From the NCBI RefSeq assembly GCF_001565895.1, contig NZ_LSNE01000005.1, forward strand, positions 470,015 to 534,014: a stretch of DNA of 64,000 nt, in the 5' to 3' direction. This document shows, in pieces, positions 17,506 to 28,500 of the stretch; positions within the stretch are counted from its first letter, which is position 1, and every line of letters begins with the position of its first letter. The notes under the pieces were generated by a model. It was not told the origin of the DNA. It was given only the letters and a program-made list of their open reading frames with translations, and did no database searches. This stretch comes from Paraglaciecola hydrolytica (lineage in GTDB: Bacteria > Pseudomonadota > Gammaproteobacteria > Enterobacterales > Alteromonadaceae). The translations under genes were made by a program, and so were the position numbers.

Positions 17506-18857
17506 TGTTTATACGGCGCTGTTTGGCTATTGTCGCCTTAAGTGCTCTTATTTCATGCAGTGTATTCTCTGCAAGCGAAAAACCTTTGGCCTCACCTGAA
17601 GAAAGGCCTTTGGCTTTTCCGGAAGCTCAAGGCTACGGTAAATTCACCCAAGGTGGGCGAGGAGGCCGAGTCATTGTAGTTGATTCCCTGGAAGACAGTG
17701 AAAAAGCGCGCCCTGGCACCTTGCGTTATGCTGTAAAAGCGCAAGGCCCACGCATAGTGGTATTTGCTGTGTCTGGGGTTATCAACTTAGTTAAACCACT
17801 GGAAATCAAAGAGGATTTTATCACTATTGCTGGGCAAACATCACCCGGTGGCATAGTGATAAGCGGTGCTGAAACCCAGATTGATGCCAGTCAGGTCATC
17901 ATACGCTATCTACGCTTTCGTCCTGGCTCCACAAAAGAACAAGGCGATGCGATTAATGCTAAACGTTTGAATAACATCATTATTGATCATTGTTCTATGA
18001 GTTGGGCCAATGATGAAGTCGCCTCGTTTTACAACAATACCGACTTTACTTTGCAATACAGTATTATCAGCGAAAGCCTGAATAATGCCGGTCATGCTAA
18101 GGGCAGTCATGGTTATGGTGGAATATGGGGCGGTAAACGAGCAAGCTTTATTAATAATGTACTTGCTCATCATATTAGTCGTAATCCGCGTATTAATGGT
18201 TATCGCCTTAAACCCAATTACGAGCCAGCAGGCGAGTTAGTCGACGTACGTAACAATGTGATCTACAACTGGGCAAAAAATAGTGCCTATGGTAACGAAG
18301 ATGGACGGGTTAACTTTATTAACAATTTATATAAACCTGGCCCTGCTGGAGGCGATGCTAGATTTTTTCTGATTGAAAATACTCAAAGTATGGGCCAGGC
18401 CTATTTTAGCGGCAATGTGATGAATGGCTCGCCTAAACTGAGTGCAAATAATGCCTTGGGCATTGAAATTAAAAACCAGAAAAAGATGCAAAACCCGGTT
18501 ATTGAACAACTCAAATCTGAATTTTTAGTGGCTGAGCCTTTTATTGATGCCAGCACTTTCGTCGAGCACATAAAACAAAGTGCAGAAATGAGTTACCACA
18601 ACTTAATTATAAATAGAGAAGTGGGGGCCAATCGAAATCGCCATGGAAAATTTCAAGACTCCGTTGATAGCCGTATATTAAATGACATCGCTACTGGCAA
18701 AGCAACTTATGGCAACGGCATCATAGATTCTGAACTACAAGTCATAGAAAGTTGGTTAGCTTACCAGGCTGAATTTAATAATGAAGAGTTAGAAAAGCAA
18801 CCTGCTGATTCAGTTGTTCAGGTTTGGATAGATACTCTAGGTCATTTTATTCAGTAA
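17505..18857 (+). CDS. PL1-family pectate lyase, lipoprotein
   Basis: Secreted right-handed beta-helix lyase of about 450 residues. Two GTG starts are possible (17499 and 17505); 17505 gives the coupled arrangement TAGTG with kdgK and a compact signal peptide ending in L-I-S-C, a lipobox. Typical PL1 elements are AFPEAQGYGKFTQGGRGGRV, the LRYAVKAQGPRIVVFAVSG strand, IIIDHCSMSWANDE (metal and active-site strand), the Arg-containing HHISRNPRING, and a VGA...RI...G-x-IIDS tail. It cuts polygalacturonate to unsaturated oligomers. Last gene of the GH28-uxa operon; no clear terminator follows. Confidence 0.88.
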   Translation: MFIRRCLAIVALSALISCSVFSASEKPLASPEERPLAFPEAQGYGKFTQGGRGGRVIVVDSLEDSEKARPGTLRYAVKAQGPRIVVFAVSGVINLVKPLEIKEDFITIAGQTSPGGIVISGAETQIDASQVIIRYLRFRPGSTKEQGDAINAKRLNNIIIDHCSMSWANDEVASFYNNTDFTLQYSIISESLNNAGHAKGSHGYGGIWGGKRASFINNVLAHHISRNPRINGYRLKPNYEPAGELVDVRNNVIYNWAKNSAYGNEDGRVNFINNLYKPGPAGGDARFFLIENTQSMGQAYFSGNVMNGSPKLSANNALGIEIKNQKKMQNPVIEQLKSEFLVAEPFIDASTFVEHIKQSAEMSYHNLIINREVGANRNRHGKFQDSVDSRILNDIATGKATYGNGIIDSELQVIESWLAYQAEFNNEELEKQPADSVVQVWIDTLGHFIQ

Positions 18858-19505
18858 GTAAGATGATTACCTTGAAGTACAACATTTGCACTAGTCTGTT
18901 AGCTTAAATGTATCTATTTTTTAATTCTATTTATGGGTCACATGGATTCATGTCAAAGAGTATCCAAACAATCTAGGCTAAAATTTTTAGTCATAATGTT
19001 TGCACTAAACTCCTGCAATATTTGATTAAAAGTTTTTTACTTTAGTAGCAAATTTCTCTCGCCACGCTAAAAACACTCAATTGACAATATTGTTTTACTA
19101 AGCATTTTAGCTGTATAGATTTTGTTTTTTTGAAAAGTAATTTGTTGAGTAAATATACTCTGTTTTTTCTTCGCTTTATTTTTGCTTTTTCACATCACTA
19201 GTCTTAGTTTTATATTAAATTGTCCTGTTTCATCAAAACCGACAACCTTTGTATTCAGCTTAAAATAGCCATAAACAAATGATAACTCCAGTTTGTTAAG
19301 GCCTAGTTTTCAAATGTTTAACAACTCATCTTTTAAGTTAACAACATGTTGACATTGTTGTTTTATTAATCGTAAACTGCCACCGGTGGCAACTCAAATC
19401 CATTGCTTTGCACGCGAATGCTACCGGTGGCGTTTTGTAAGCTCAGTGAGAGCTTAAGTCACCTGAAAAATATTTTTCAATGAAAATGCCAGGAGAAAAT
19501 CCGAA
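18858..19505. other. Long AT-rich intergenic region with receptor control sites
   Basis: About 650 bases without a credible gene in any frame. The last 160 bases hold a -35-like TTGACA (19349-19354) and two operators. A small palindrome ACAATATTGT at 19084-19093 follows TTGAC. I see nothing else convincing. Confidence 0.6.
19349..19432 (+). promoter_or_regulatory. Two tandem LacI-type operators before the pectin TonB-dependent receptor
   Basis: A perfect TGCCACCGGTGGCA is at 19378-19391 and a second copy with two changes, TGCTACCGGTGGCG, at 19419-19432. Their centres are 41 bases apart, close to four helical turns, so two repressors would lie on the same DNA face. TTGACA at 19349-19354 is a candidate -35. 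Confidence 0.75.
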
Positions 19506-22484
19506 ATGAAGAGTTTTCAAATGAAGGCTTTAGTGGTTGCCATAACTATGGCTCTTCCAAGTTATGCGCAACAAGTCCAGCAAGTTCCCTCTGAGGCAAA
19601 AAACTCAAATGCTGCTTCGCAAGAAAATGCCAATATTCAGCAAGACTCAAGTGAAGCTGAACTAGAAATAATCGAAGTCACTGGTGTTCGTCAGGCCGAC
19701 ATTAAAGCGCGTGATCTTGAGCGTGAAAAAAATGGTCTGAGTTCAGTCATCGCTACCGATGATATCGGTAACTTTGTTGATCAAAACGTAGCTGAATCAT
19801 TACGTCGTTTGCCTGGAGTTACCTTACAACGCTCAGAAGGCGAAGGTAAATTTGTTAGCGTTAGGGGATTGGGACCTGGATTTGTGGCGGTTAGCATTAA
19901 CGGCTCAGAAATGTCAGGAGTAGGGGACGAACGTAAAGTTGGTTTAGATGCTATTCCATCTGACATACTGGGTTCTATCGAAGTACTTAAAACTCTAACT
20001 GCCGATCAAGATTTAAACTCCATTGGTGGTGCAGTCAATGTTAATGCTATCTCTGCTTATGATCGTGGTAAAGCCGGTCTAAAATTTAAAGCTCAGGATG
20101 CTTACAGCACCTTAAGAGACAAACATTCTCCTAAATTTAGTTTAGATGGCACCGAATTTTTCCTCGATAAAACCATAGGTATAGGTTTTGCCTTATCTCA
20201 TGAAAATCGTAAATCTCAGGTGGATGAAGTGCGTCACCACAGCACCAACGACATGAGTTTTTATCAAGCTGATACCGGATTCACTGCCAACGAAAACGCA
20301 ACAGTGGCAGAGCAAATTGCCGCTGGGCCAGAAATACTGGCACCTAACCAATTAGAATATCGTCGCGAAATTGCAGGACGTACCCGCAAAGCGGCCTCAC
20401 TTAACGTTGAATTTAAACCCAACGATACCAGTTACTACTATGTTCGAGGCAATGTCACTCAATTTACTGATTCTGATGTGGCCTTGCGTGAGTTTTATGA
20501 TTTTCAAGATGCCGGTCCCATAGGTGATGGCGAAATTCTTTATGTTAATGGTGATACTAAAGAGTTCATCTTGAGCGATATTGATGTTTATCATCAATAT
20601 TTTATTCAGGGCGGTGACAACACCACCAAAAGTTTTAGCCTAGGTGGCGAAAACAAAATTGGTGAGAGCTGGACCATAGATTACGAATTGGCTCAGTCTT
20701 CTTCTTATGAAGAATCTAATAACGACAGGCGTGTGCAATTTCGTGAACGTGATCTGGTGGTTTATGGCAAAGGTTCTAAAGACAATATTCAGGCTCAAGT
20801 TGTAAGCCCAGAATACGCTGCACAATTAGGTGGATTTGATCCTGCTTTAATTGGTACCTCAGGCACTGGTGATGCATCTACAATGGCTAATTGGGATTTT
20901 GATAACCTGTTTCTCGAAGATGGTACCCGCGATGATAAAATCAAAAGTGGCAAGTTAAATCTAACCAACGATTTTTTTTATAAACACTTAAGTTATATCA
21001 AAGCCGGTGTGGCATTTTCTCAGCGTGAATATATACGTGATAAAAACCGCGCCAGTTATATTCCAAGCGCTGCCGACTGCGGCGGTGATGCGACTTGTAT
21101 CAGTGTTATAGGCGCACCACATTCTGACTACCCAAGTTCTATCCCCGCAGACAGTAATTTTCAGTATCCCTTTGTTGATCAGGATCAAGTTGATTACATA
21201 GTTGATAGTTCAAAAATAACCCGTGAAAGTGCGACGCAAGGTGAGCTTTCAATTGATAGTACCAAAGAAGATTACACTCTTACTGAAGACACCAAAGCCG
21301 CCTATGTGATGGCTGAAATGCCCATCAACGATGACTTAATTATGATCGCAGGTGTGCGTTTTGTAGAAACCGAGTTTTCGTCAACCGGCTTTTTATCGCT
21401 AGAAAATGATGACTTTGAATTTAACGGAGCAGGTCTGGGTAGCTTGGATATCGCAATTCCATTACCTGAAGCGTCGATTAAATACAGTGAATACTTCCCT
21501 AGTGTGCATCTTCGTTACGAACCTAACAGCGACATATTAGTACGTGGTGCAATTTGGACTAGTTTTACTCGTCCGTCATTTAGTCAAGCCCGAGCATTTG
21601 CCAAGTTTGACGAAGATATTGAGTTGTGCCCACCACAAAGTGCTAATTGTGCTGATGACCAAGGCAGTGCCAACGTACAACAATTACAGGACTATATCTT
21701 AGGCTCTAACAATACTATCGACGTAGGTAATCCTAATTTATTAGCGATGACATCAATTAACTACGATGCGTCGATAGGTTGGTATCCCTCTAAAGATTTG
21801 TTTATGGAAGCCTCAATCTTTTATAAAGATATCGATAATTTTATTGTTGATGTCAATGGTATCACCATGAACATCGAAGACCTGCCACTCACTTTGCCGG
21901 TTAATCAGATCACTGAATTTGTTATCCCTCAAAATCTGATCTTGAATGATGTCAACATCACTCTTAACGGCAACAAAGCCACAGTATTAGGCCTTGAGCT
22001 AAGCTATAACCAGTTTTTTGAAAGCGGTTTTTTTGTACAAAGTAACATGACTTTGCTCGATAGTGAGGCTGAACTGGATCCTTCTATTCGTGCTGACAAA
22101 GTACCTTTACCTGACCAAGCTGATACCACCTTTAACCTGACCTTAGGTTGGGAAGATGCAGACTATTCTGTGCGTATTATCGGTAATCACCGCGCCAAAA
22201 TTCTAGAAGAAGTAGGAGCTTGTCCGGTAGGTGTCAGTGTCTCTAATGCACGAGCCTGTAAGTTGTGGTCTGACCGCTACCAGGATGCCGTTCAAAGTGT
22301 CGATTTCAAAGCCAAGATGAATATCAACAAACAATTGTCGGTGTATTTTGATGCCATTAATTTAACTGACGAAGTGGACTTACGTTATTTCGAGGGTAAT
22401 GAACAAAGTGGCGGCAATATCCTTTATCAACGAGAAGAATATGGCAGAACTTTTCAGCTAGGCCTGAACTACAAATTTTATTAG
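19506..22484 (+). CDS. TonB-dependent receptor for pectin oligosaccharides
   Basis: Outer-membrane receptor of 992 residues. After the signal peptide (cleavage near S-Y-A-Q) a Gln/Ser-rich spacer leads to a TonB-box-like EIIEVTGVR, then the plug (VAESLRRLPGVTLQRSEGEGKFVSVRGLG; SIEVLKTLTADQDLNSIGGAVN) and a 22-strand barrel ending in GRTFQLGLNYKFY. The size and the long plug motif are typical of carbohydrate receptors of marine Alteromonadales rather than iron receptors. It shares the operator with the pectin operons and is followed after 80 bases by the giant CE8-PL1 lipoprotein gene, so it probably imports the oligogalacturonides made at the surface. Confidence 0.92.
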   Translation: MKSFQMKALVVAITMALPSYAQQVQQVPSEAKNSNAASQENANIQQDSSEAELEIIEVTGVRQADIKARDLEREKNGLSSVIATDDIGNFVDQNVAESLRRLPGVTLQRSEGEGKFVSVRGLGPGFVAVSINGSEMSGVGDERKVGLDAIPSDILGSIEVLKTLTADQDLNSIGGAVNVNAISAYDRGKAGLKFKAQDAYSTLRDKHSPKFSLDGTEFFLDKTIGIGFALSHENRKSQVDEVRHHSTNDMSFYQADTGFTANENATVAEQIAAGPEILAPNQLEYRREIAGRTRKAASLNVEFKPNDTSYYYVRGNVTQFTDSDVALREFYDFQDAGPIGDGEILYVNGDTKEFILSDIDVYHQYFIQGGDNTTKSFSLGGENKIGESWTIDYELAQSSSYEESNNDRRVQFRERDLVVYGKGSKDNIQAQVVSPEYAAQLGGFDPALIGTSGTGDASTMANWDFDNLFLEDGTRDDKIKSGKLNLTNDFFYKHLSYIKAGVAFSQREYIRDKNRASYIPSAADCGGDATCISVIGAPHSDYPSSIPADSNFQYPFVDQDQVDYIVDSSKITRESATQGELSIDSTKEDYTLTEDTKAAYVMAEMPINDDLIMIAGVRFVETEFSSTGFLSLENDDFEFNGAGLGSLDIAIPLPEASIKYSEYFPSVHLRYEPNSDILVRGAIWTSFTRPSFSQARAFAKFDEDIELCPPQSANCADDQGSANVQQLQDYILGSNNTIDVGNPNLLAMTSINYDASIGWYPSKDLFMEASIFYKDIDNFIVDVNGITMNIEDLPLTLPVNQITEFVIPQNLILNDVNITLNGNKATVLGLELSYNQFFESGFFVQSNMTLLDSEAELDPSIRADKVPLPDQADTTFNLTLGWEDADYSVRIIGNHRAKILEEVGACPVGVSVSNARACKLWSDRYQDAVQSVDFKAKMNINKQLSVYFDAINLTDEVDLRYFEGNEQSGGNILYQREEYGRTFQLGLNYKFY

Positions 22485-22506
22485 TTCAACTGAAATTGCG
22501 CTTATA

Positions 22507-22530
22507 GCCCGCAGAACAATATGAGCGGGC
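22507..22530 (+). other. Intercistronic hairpin between receptor and CE8-PL1 genes
   Basis: GCCCGC (22507-22512) and GCGGGC (22525-22530) can pair around a 12-base loop. No T run follows, so it is more likely an RNA-stability or processing element that sets different levels of the two proteins than a terminator. Confidence 0.45.
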
Positions 22531-22569
22531 GTATAGAATCCAATATTTTTCATCCCTGGGAGGGTGATT

Positions 22570-25500
22570 ATGAAATTTAAAAGTAATATAGCAGCCAGTG
22601 TAGTTGGCGCTATGGTATTAATGGGCTGTGGTGCTGAAAGTACCATTAATGTTAAAGAAGCGCCGGATCCAGCATTAACGGGCGTATTTGTTGATAGTCC
22701 GGTTGCAGGTTTGGGATATCGTTCTGAATCTGTCGCTAATGGTAAAACCAACAGCAATGGCGAATACGCTTATTTCCGTGGCGAAACCATCACCTTTTTT
22801 ATTGGTGATTTTGAGTTTCCCGGCGTTGCAGCTTCCAGTTTGTTAACGCCTCTTAAGATGTTTGAAGCAGACAGCCCGTTTAAACAGCCCGTGGCTAACG
22901 CCATTCGTTTATTACAAGCCTTAGATACCGATGGCGACCCAGCCAACGGAATTACAATCAGTGATGCAGCCGCCAGTGCCGCAACTATGGTACTACCTGA
23001 AGGCATGACAGTAGAGGCATTTTTTAATCGTCCAGCGGCCCAGTTTGCGGCAGATGTTGAGCCTTGGTTAGCCGTTGCCGGTGGTGCAATGACAACCTTA
23101 GCGCCTTTTGACAGTGCCCTTGAACATTTTGTCACTTATCTTGAAACCGAGTTTGGTACCTTGTTTGCCAATACTTTCGATATAACACAGTTTAACGGCA
23201 CCCTTTACAACCCAGTACTTAAATATAACCCAGTACTTAAAGTTGATACCGCGGTACTCGAAACCTTAGATTTTACGCCGGCCGATAGCACAGGTAAAAG
23301 TGGTACTTTTACCCAAATCGTTGGAGAAGATGCTGTAGTTCCCGGTACTTACGAGTTTGTATTTGGTCGTCGCGCGATCAAATTGACCACCGAAATGGCT
23401 AGCTCTTACCTTATCGTGCGCTCATATAACACCGTCAACATGGTTTACAGTTTGTGTGCTGCTGATGGTAGTAATGGCCTTGCCACGGCCATTGCTAGTT
23501 GTGATGCCGACGCAGATAAAAAAGCCAATCTTATTGTGATCAGTGAAACTCAAGCGGCAGTTGAACTTGAACAACTTACTGAGCGTGCCAATACCATTGA
23601 ACCTGCCTTAAACGAAGAGTTTGATACTGATACCACCACTTTCTTTTCATCAGGTTACAAACGTTTAACTGATGATCCCAATAGTGGCGCTATGTACTTT
23701 AAAACCGGTGGTAGTCCGGCACTTGATTCGGCACTGGGCAATATTACTTTAGCCGGCGACCGTTTTTCTATCGGTAATGCTGCTGTTAATCCACTGACTA
23801 ACACCACATCTGCTGATACTTATGGCACAGGTATTTTTAATATCAGTCAGGGTTTTACTTTAAGTTTTGATGTGGTGGCCCACAACAGTGCAGGCTCGTT
23901 AAATATCTATGTAGATAACAACACTACAGGCCAGGATAACTCGGTACATGGTGCTGCCTCTAAATTTTACGGCATGTCGATTAACCAAGAAAACCTGCCG
24001 GTAGGGCAACGTTTTACTTACACCTATGTGCCAGGAGCTGATGTTAACGGGCTGGATCCTAGTGACCCAACCGCTAAAATTTTAAATTCAACTATCACCA
24101 ATTCTTTCTTTCAATTACGTACGGATAGTGCTGCCAGTATTACTATCGATAACCTGAGAATTGAAACTGTGGCCGATAGTGTTCCTGTCACAGAACCAGA
24201 AGAACCTGAGGAGCCCACTGAGCCAGAAGTTCCAGCTGAGATCCCACGTGTTAGTCTGCCCTTTAATGCCGGTTTCGCTGGCGTAGTTGATGACATTTTC
24301 AGTTCAGCTTATTCAGCTATTCAAGATTCAAGTGGTGCTGATGTGGCCATGTTTACCAAAACCGGCGGTTCGGTTCTGGTTGTAAGCAATGGTATCGAAC
24401 TTGACGGTGGTCGTTTTAGCATAGGTAATGCAGTACCAGGTACTAATAGCACCTCGGCTGATACGACTAGCACCGGTGTGTTTGATTTAAGTCGCCCTTA
24501 TAATGTGGTGATGGACATCGTTGCAGTTGAAGTCACTGATGAAACTAAAAAACTGCAAATCTATGTGGATAACAGCACCAGTGGTAGCGCCAATTCAATG
24601 CATGGTGGTGATTCTCGAATCTACAACGAATTAGCCAGTAGTTTAGTCGCCGGAACGACCATTACCGTACCTGGTTTGGTAGCGACCAAAAACTCCTATT
24701 TGCAAATTCGTACCGAAAGCGGAGTTAAAGTCACACTGGATAATATTCGCATTGAATATATCAATGAAAATTTATTGACCTCTGAAGACTTTAATACCAC
24801 AACTGAACTGTTTTTTACCCCAGAATACAAAGCACTACCAGGTGATGTCGCAACTGAGTTGTATCATATTACGGGGGGGACAAGTGGTTTAACTATTACT
24901 GATGGTCAGTTACAGATTTTCGAAGCGCGTTTTACCCTAGGTAATACCACGCCGGAAGTTAATACTACCAGTGCAGATACCACCACCACCGGCATCTACG
25001 ATTTAAGTCGTCCATATAAAGTGTTATTTGATGTCGTTGCTACCGAAGATACTGAAGGTAACAACAACCTCATTTTATACGTGGATAACAATACCAGTAG
25101 CAGCGGTAGCTCTATTCATGGTGGTGATTCTAAGTTTTATGCTGAGCAAATATTGTCTTTGGTTCCGGGTGAAACGGTGATCATTGATGGATTTGTTGCA
25201 ACCCAGACCTCGTTTTTACAAATCCGTACTGAAAGTGGCGGTAGTGTAACTATCGATAACTTACGGATTGAATATCTAGCGGAAGAGGCTCCGGGTGCCA
25301 AAGCCTTTAGTTGTGCCGATGCACCTGACTTATACTTTTGTGATGACTTTACTAGTGGCAGCACCAGTAACTATCAGTTATTAGCCACTGCAGCCAATAC
25401 CGAAGCACCACTAGGTTTCTTTGATACTGTTGCCGATATGGATGACAACATGGCTTTGCGTTACAACGCCGGTGGCGCTGGCGGTGAAATATTATTGTTC

Positions 25501-28500
25501 ACCGAAGCGGCTATGGCCAACGTACCAGCCAGTGGTGATTATTTTGTTGAAGCACGTATTCGCCCCAGACAAAACAGTACGACTGCCAATAAACAGATCT
25601 TTTTATTGGGCCGTTATGACAGCTCTGGTAATTGGTATGGCGGTGGTTTAAACGTACAAAACTCATCTAGCAGTACGCAAGTTGAAGTGGCGATCAGTAC
25701 CAATGGCTCAATCTCTCGTCCAGTACAAAAGAAAACACCTATTTTATTAGGCGAAAAAGACGGTGCCGGTGATGGTGTTTGGTACACGGTACGCTTTGAG
25801 TTGATAGGTAGTAACCTAAGTGTGTATTTTGACGGCGAATTAATGGGTACAACCAGCGATGCAGCCTATACCACTAAAGGTTTGATTGGTTTGTTTACTA
25901 ACAATCGTTCTTTTGAGTTAGACGACATCAAGGTCGGCGACCCAAGTGTTAAACCAGTACAACTGACAATTGACTACAAGAGTCCAACTTTTGAAACCTC
26001 GACTACTGCTGATCCCTTAGTAATCAATATTACTGCGATGCAAAGTGATGGTCTAACGGCTGATACTTTCACCGTTAAGTCTTCAGATGCGGCTGTAGTT
26101 AATCCTTTGTTAGAAGGCAACGTACTGACGTTACAAGCCTTAAGTGCTGGTACTAGCACCATTTACATCAAATCAGGCTCAGACAAAACCATAGTACGTA
26201 CTATTGAAGTGACAGTAGCAGAAGGTTTTGTCATGCCAACCCAGAGTTACGGTGATTTTGGTGCTAAGGTCACGCCAGCGATTGCAATGACCAATGAATA
26301 CATCGATGCAAGCTTAAGCATTACCTTTGATAGTGCGCCTACCTTGGGCACTATAGGCGAAGTTAGGATATTTGACGCTAGCAATAATATTATCGTTGAT
26401 ACCCTTACCGTAGGTGGCGAAATTGATTCTCTAGGTTATGCTGGTCAGGATCGCATTCGTCGTGTGAATGTTGATTCCATCACCCTAGATGGCGCAACGA
26501 TGACCATCAAACCCCATAATGGCGCCCTGGAATATGGTCAAACCTATTATGTAGTTATTGGTGATGATGTTGCTTTGGGAACCCAGTTAAACGGCGTTGA
26601 TTTTGTTGGTTTAGGTGAAAACAGCAATTGGTATTTCAGTACTAAAGCCAGCGCACCGACAACGACTGACTTAACGGTTGATGATGATGGCGATGCCGAC
26701 TTCAGAACGGTACAAGGCGCATTAAACTATGTCATGCAACACGTTGCCCAAGACACCCCTGCAACTATTATGGTTAAAGATGGGGTCTACAATGAATTGC
26801 TGTACTTACGTAATAAAAACTTTGTGACGATTCAGGGCGAAAGCCGCGAAAATACCATTATTCAATATGACAATTACGAAACTAAAAACGGTGGTTCAGG
26901 CGGTAGCGAAGCACCAGGCACAGGAACGCCTGGCGGTGGTCGTAGTGTATTTTTGGTAGAAGGCGCTGATTTACTAACGCTGACTAAATTAACTCTCAAA
27001 AATACTCACATGCGTTCTAACCTGTATTCGAATCAGGCTGAAACTATCTATTTTAATAGCCCTAATCGTTTAGTCGCTCGTGACGCTAACTTTATCTCTG
27101 AGCAAGATACCTTATTAATCAAAGGTTATACTTGGTTCTACAATACTTTAGTGGCAGGTAACGTTGACTTTATCTGGGGTTATCCAGTAACTGCGCTGTT
27201 TGAAGAAAGTGAAATTCGCACTATAGGTGACTCTAAAGACGGCGACCCAACTAAAGATACCTCTGGCGGTTACGTCTTACAGGCCCGTGTGCAAAATGCC
27301 ACTGATCCCGGTTTTATCTTCCTCAATAGTGAGTTTACCAATGGCCCTGGTCCAATCGGCAACGGTGTATTGGATAACTCCACCTACATTGCCCGTAGCG
27401 GTGGTAGTGCCAGCTATTTTGATAACGTGACCTTGATCAATAACAAGTTTGATACTCACATAGCCACTTCTGGTTGGGCGGTACAAGGCGTTAATAGCCA
27501 GCCTGCACCCAATCCAGCAACCGCTACCGCCACTAGTGGCTGGAGAGAATACGGCAGTATGGATATGAGTGGTAATGCACTTGATCTAAGTGCTCGTGTG
27601 GGTGGTTATTTGTTGCAGGACGCAGATGTTGTTAATTTAACCAACCGTGTCAACATCTTTGCCAGCTATGACAATAACGCAGGCTGGGATCCTATGGCCG
27701 ACAATACCCCGGTTATTGGTCAAATCCTCACCGACAAAGGTTTTGCTGGTGATAACTTTGACTTAACGGGTGGAGCAGGTGGCATGGTTGTCACTGTCAA
27801 TAACGGCATTGCTCTTACCAATGCATTAAAACAAGCTAAAGACAGCAATATGCCCATCATTGTCTATGTTGATGGCACGATTACCGATGCTAACAACGGT
27901 GGTAACGGTACCTCTATCGATATTAAAGACATGGACAATGTGTCTATTGTCGGGGTTGCTGATCGTGGCGAGTTTGATGGTATCGGCATTCAAATCCGCC
28001 GCGCCAATAACATTATCATTCAAAACCTGAAAATCCATCATGTACTGACTAGCGGTAAGGATGCGATCTCTATTGAAGGTGACGACGATGGTTCAACCAC
28101 CAGTAACATCTGGATCGATCATAACGAGTTGTACAGCACCTTAAGTGTCGATAAAGATTACTACGATGGTTTAATCGACAGTAAGAGTGGTGCTGAAAAC
28201 ATTACGATTTCGTACAACTATCTGCATGATCATTGGAAGGCCTCGTTACACGGCCATACCGAAGATGATTCAGCTAGTAGCAATACTAACCGTAATATCA
28301 CTTTCCATCACAACCGTTTTGAAAATATCGAATCGCGTTTGCCCTTGTTCCGCTATGGTAAAGGCCATTTGTACAACAACTATTACAACAACATCACTTC
28401 TACTGCGATGAATTCCAGAATTGGTGCTGAACTGTTAATAGAAAACAACGTGTTTGAAAATACCAAAAACCCGATTGTATCTTTTTACTCAGATGTGATT

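Noticed and set aside
26886-26940. Gly/Ser/Pro-rich stretch in the CE8 domain as a frameshift artefact
   Set aside because: The reading frame and CE8 motifs continue on both sides, so it is an inserted loop.
27277-27486. Minus-strand frames inside the CE8-PL1 gene, and similar ones at 22770-23135 and 25137-25364
   Set aside because: They are antisense shadows of a strongly supported gene whose protein matches known families throughout.
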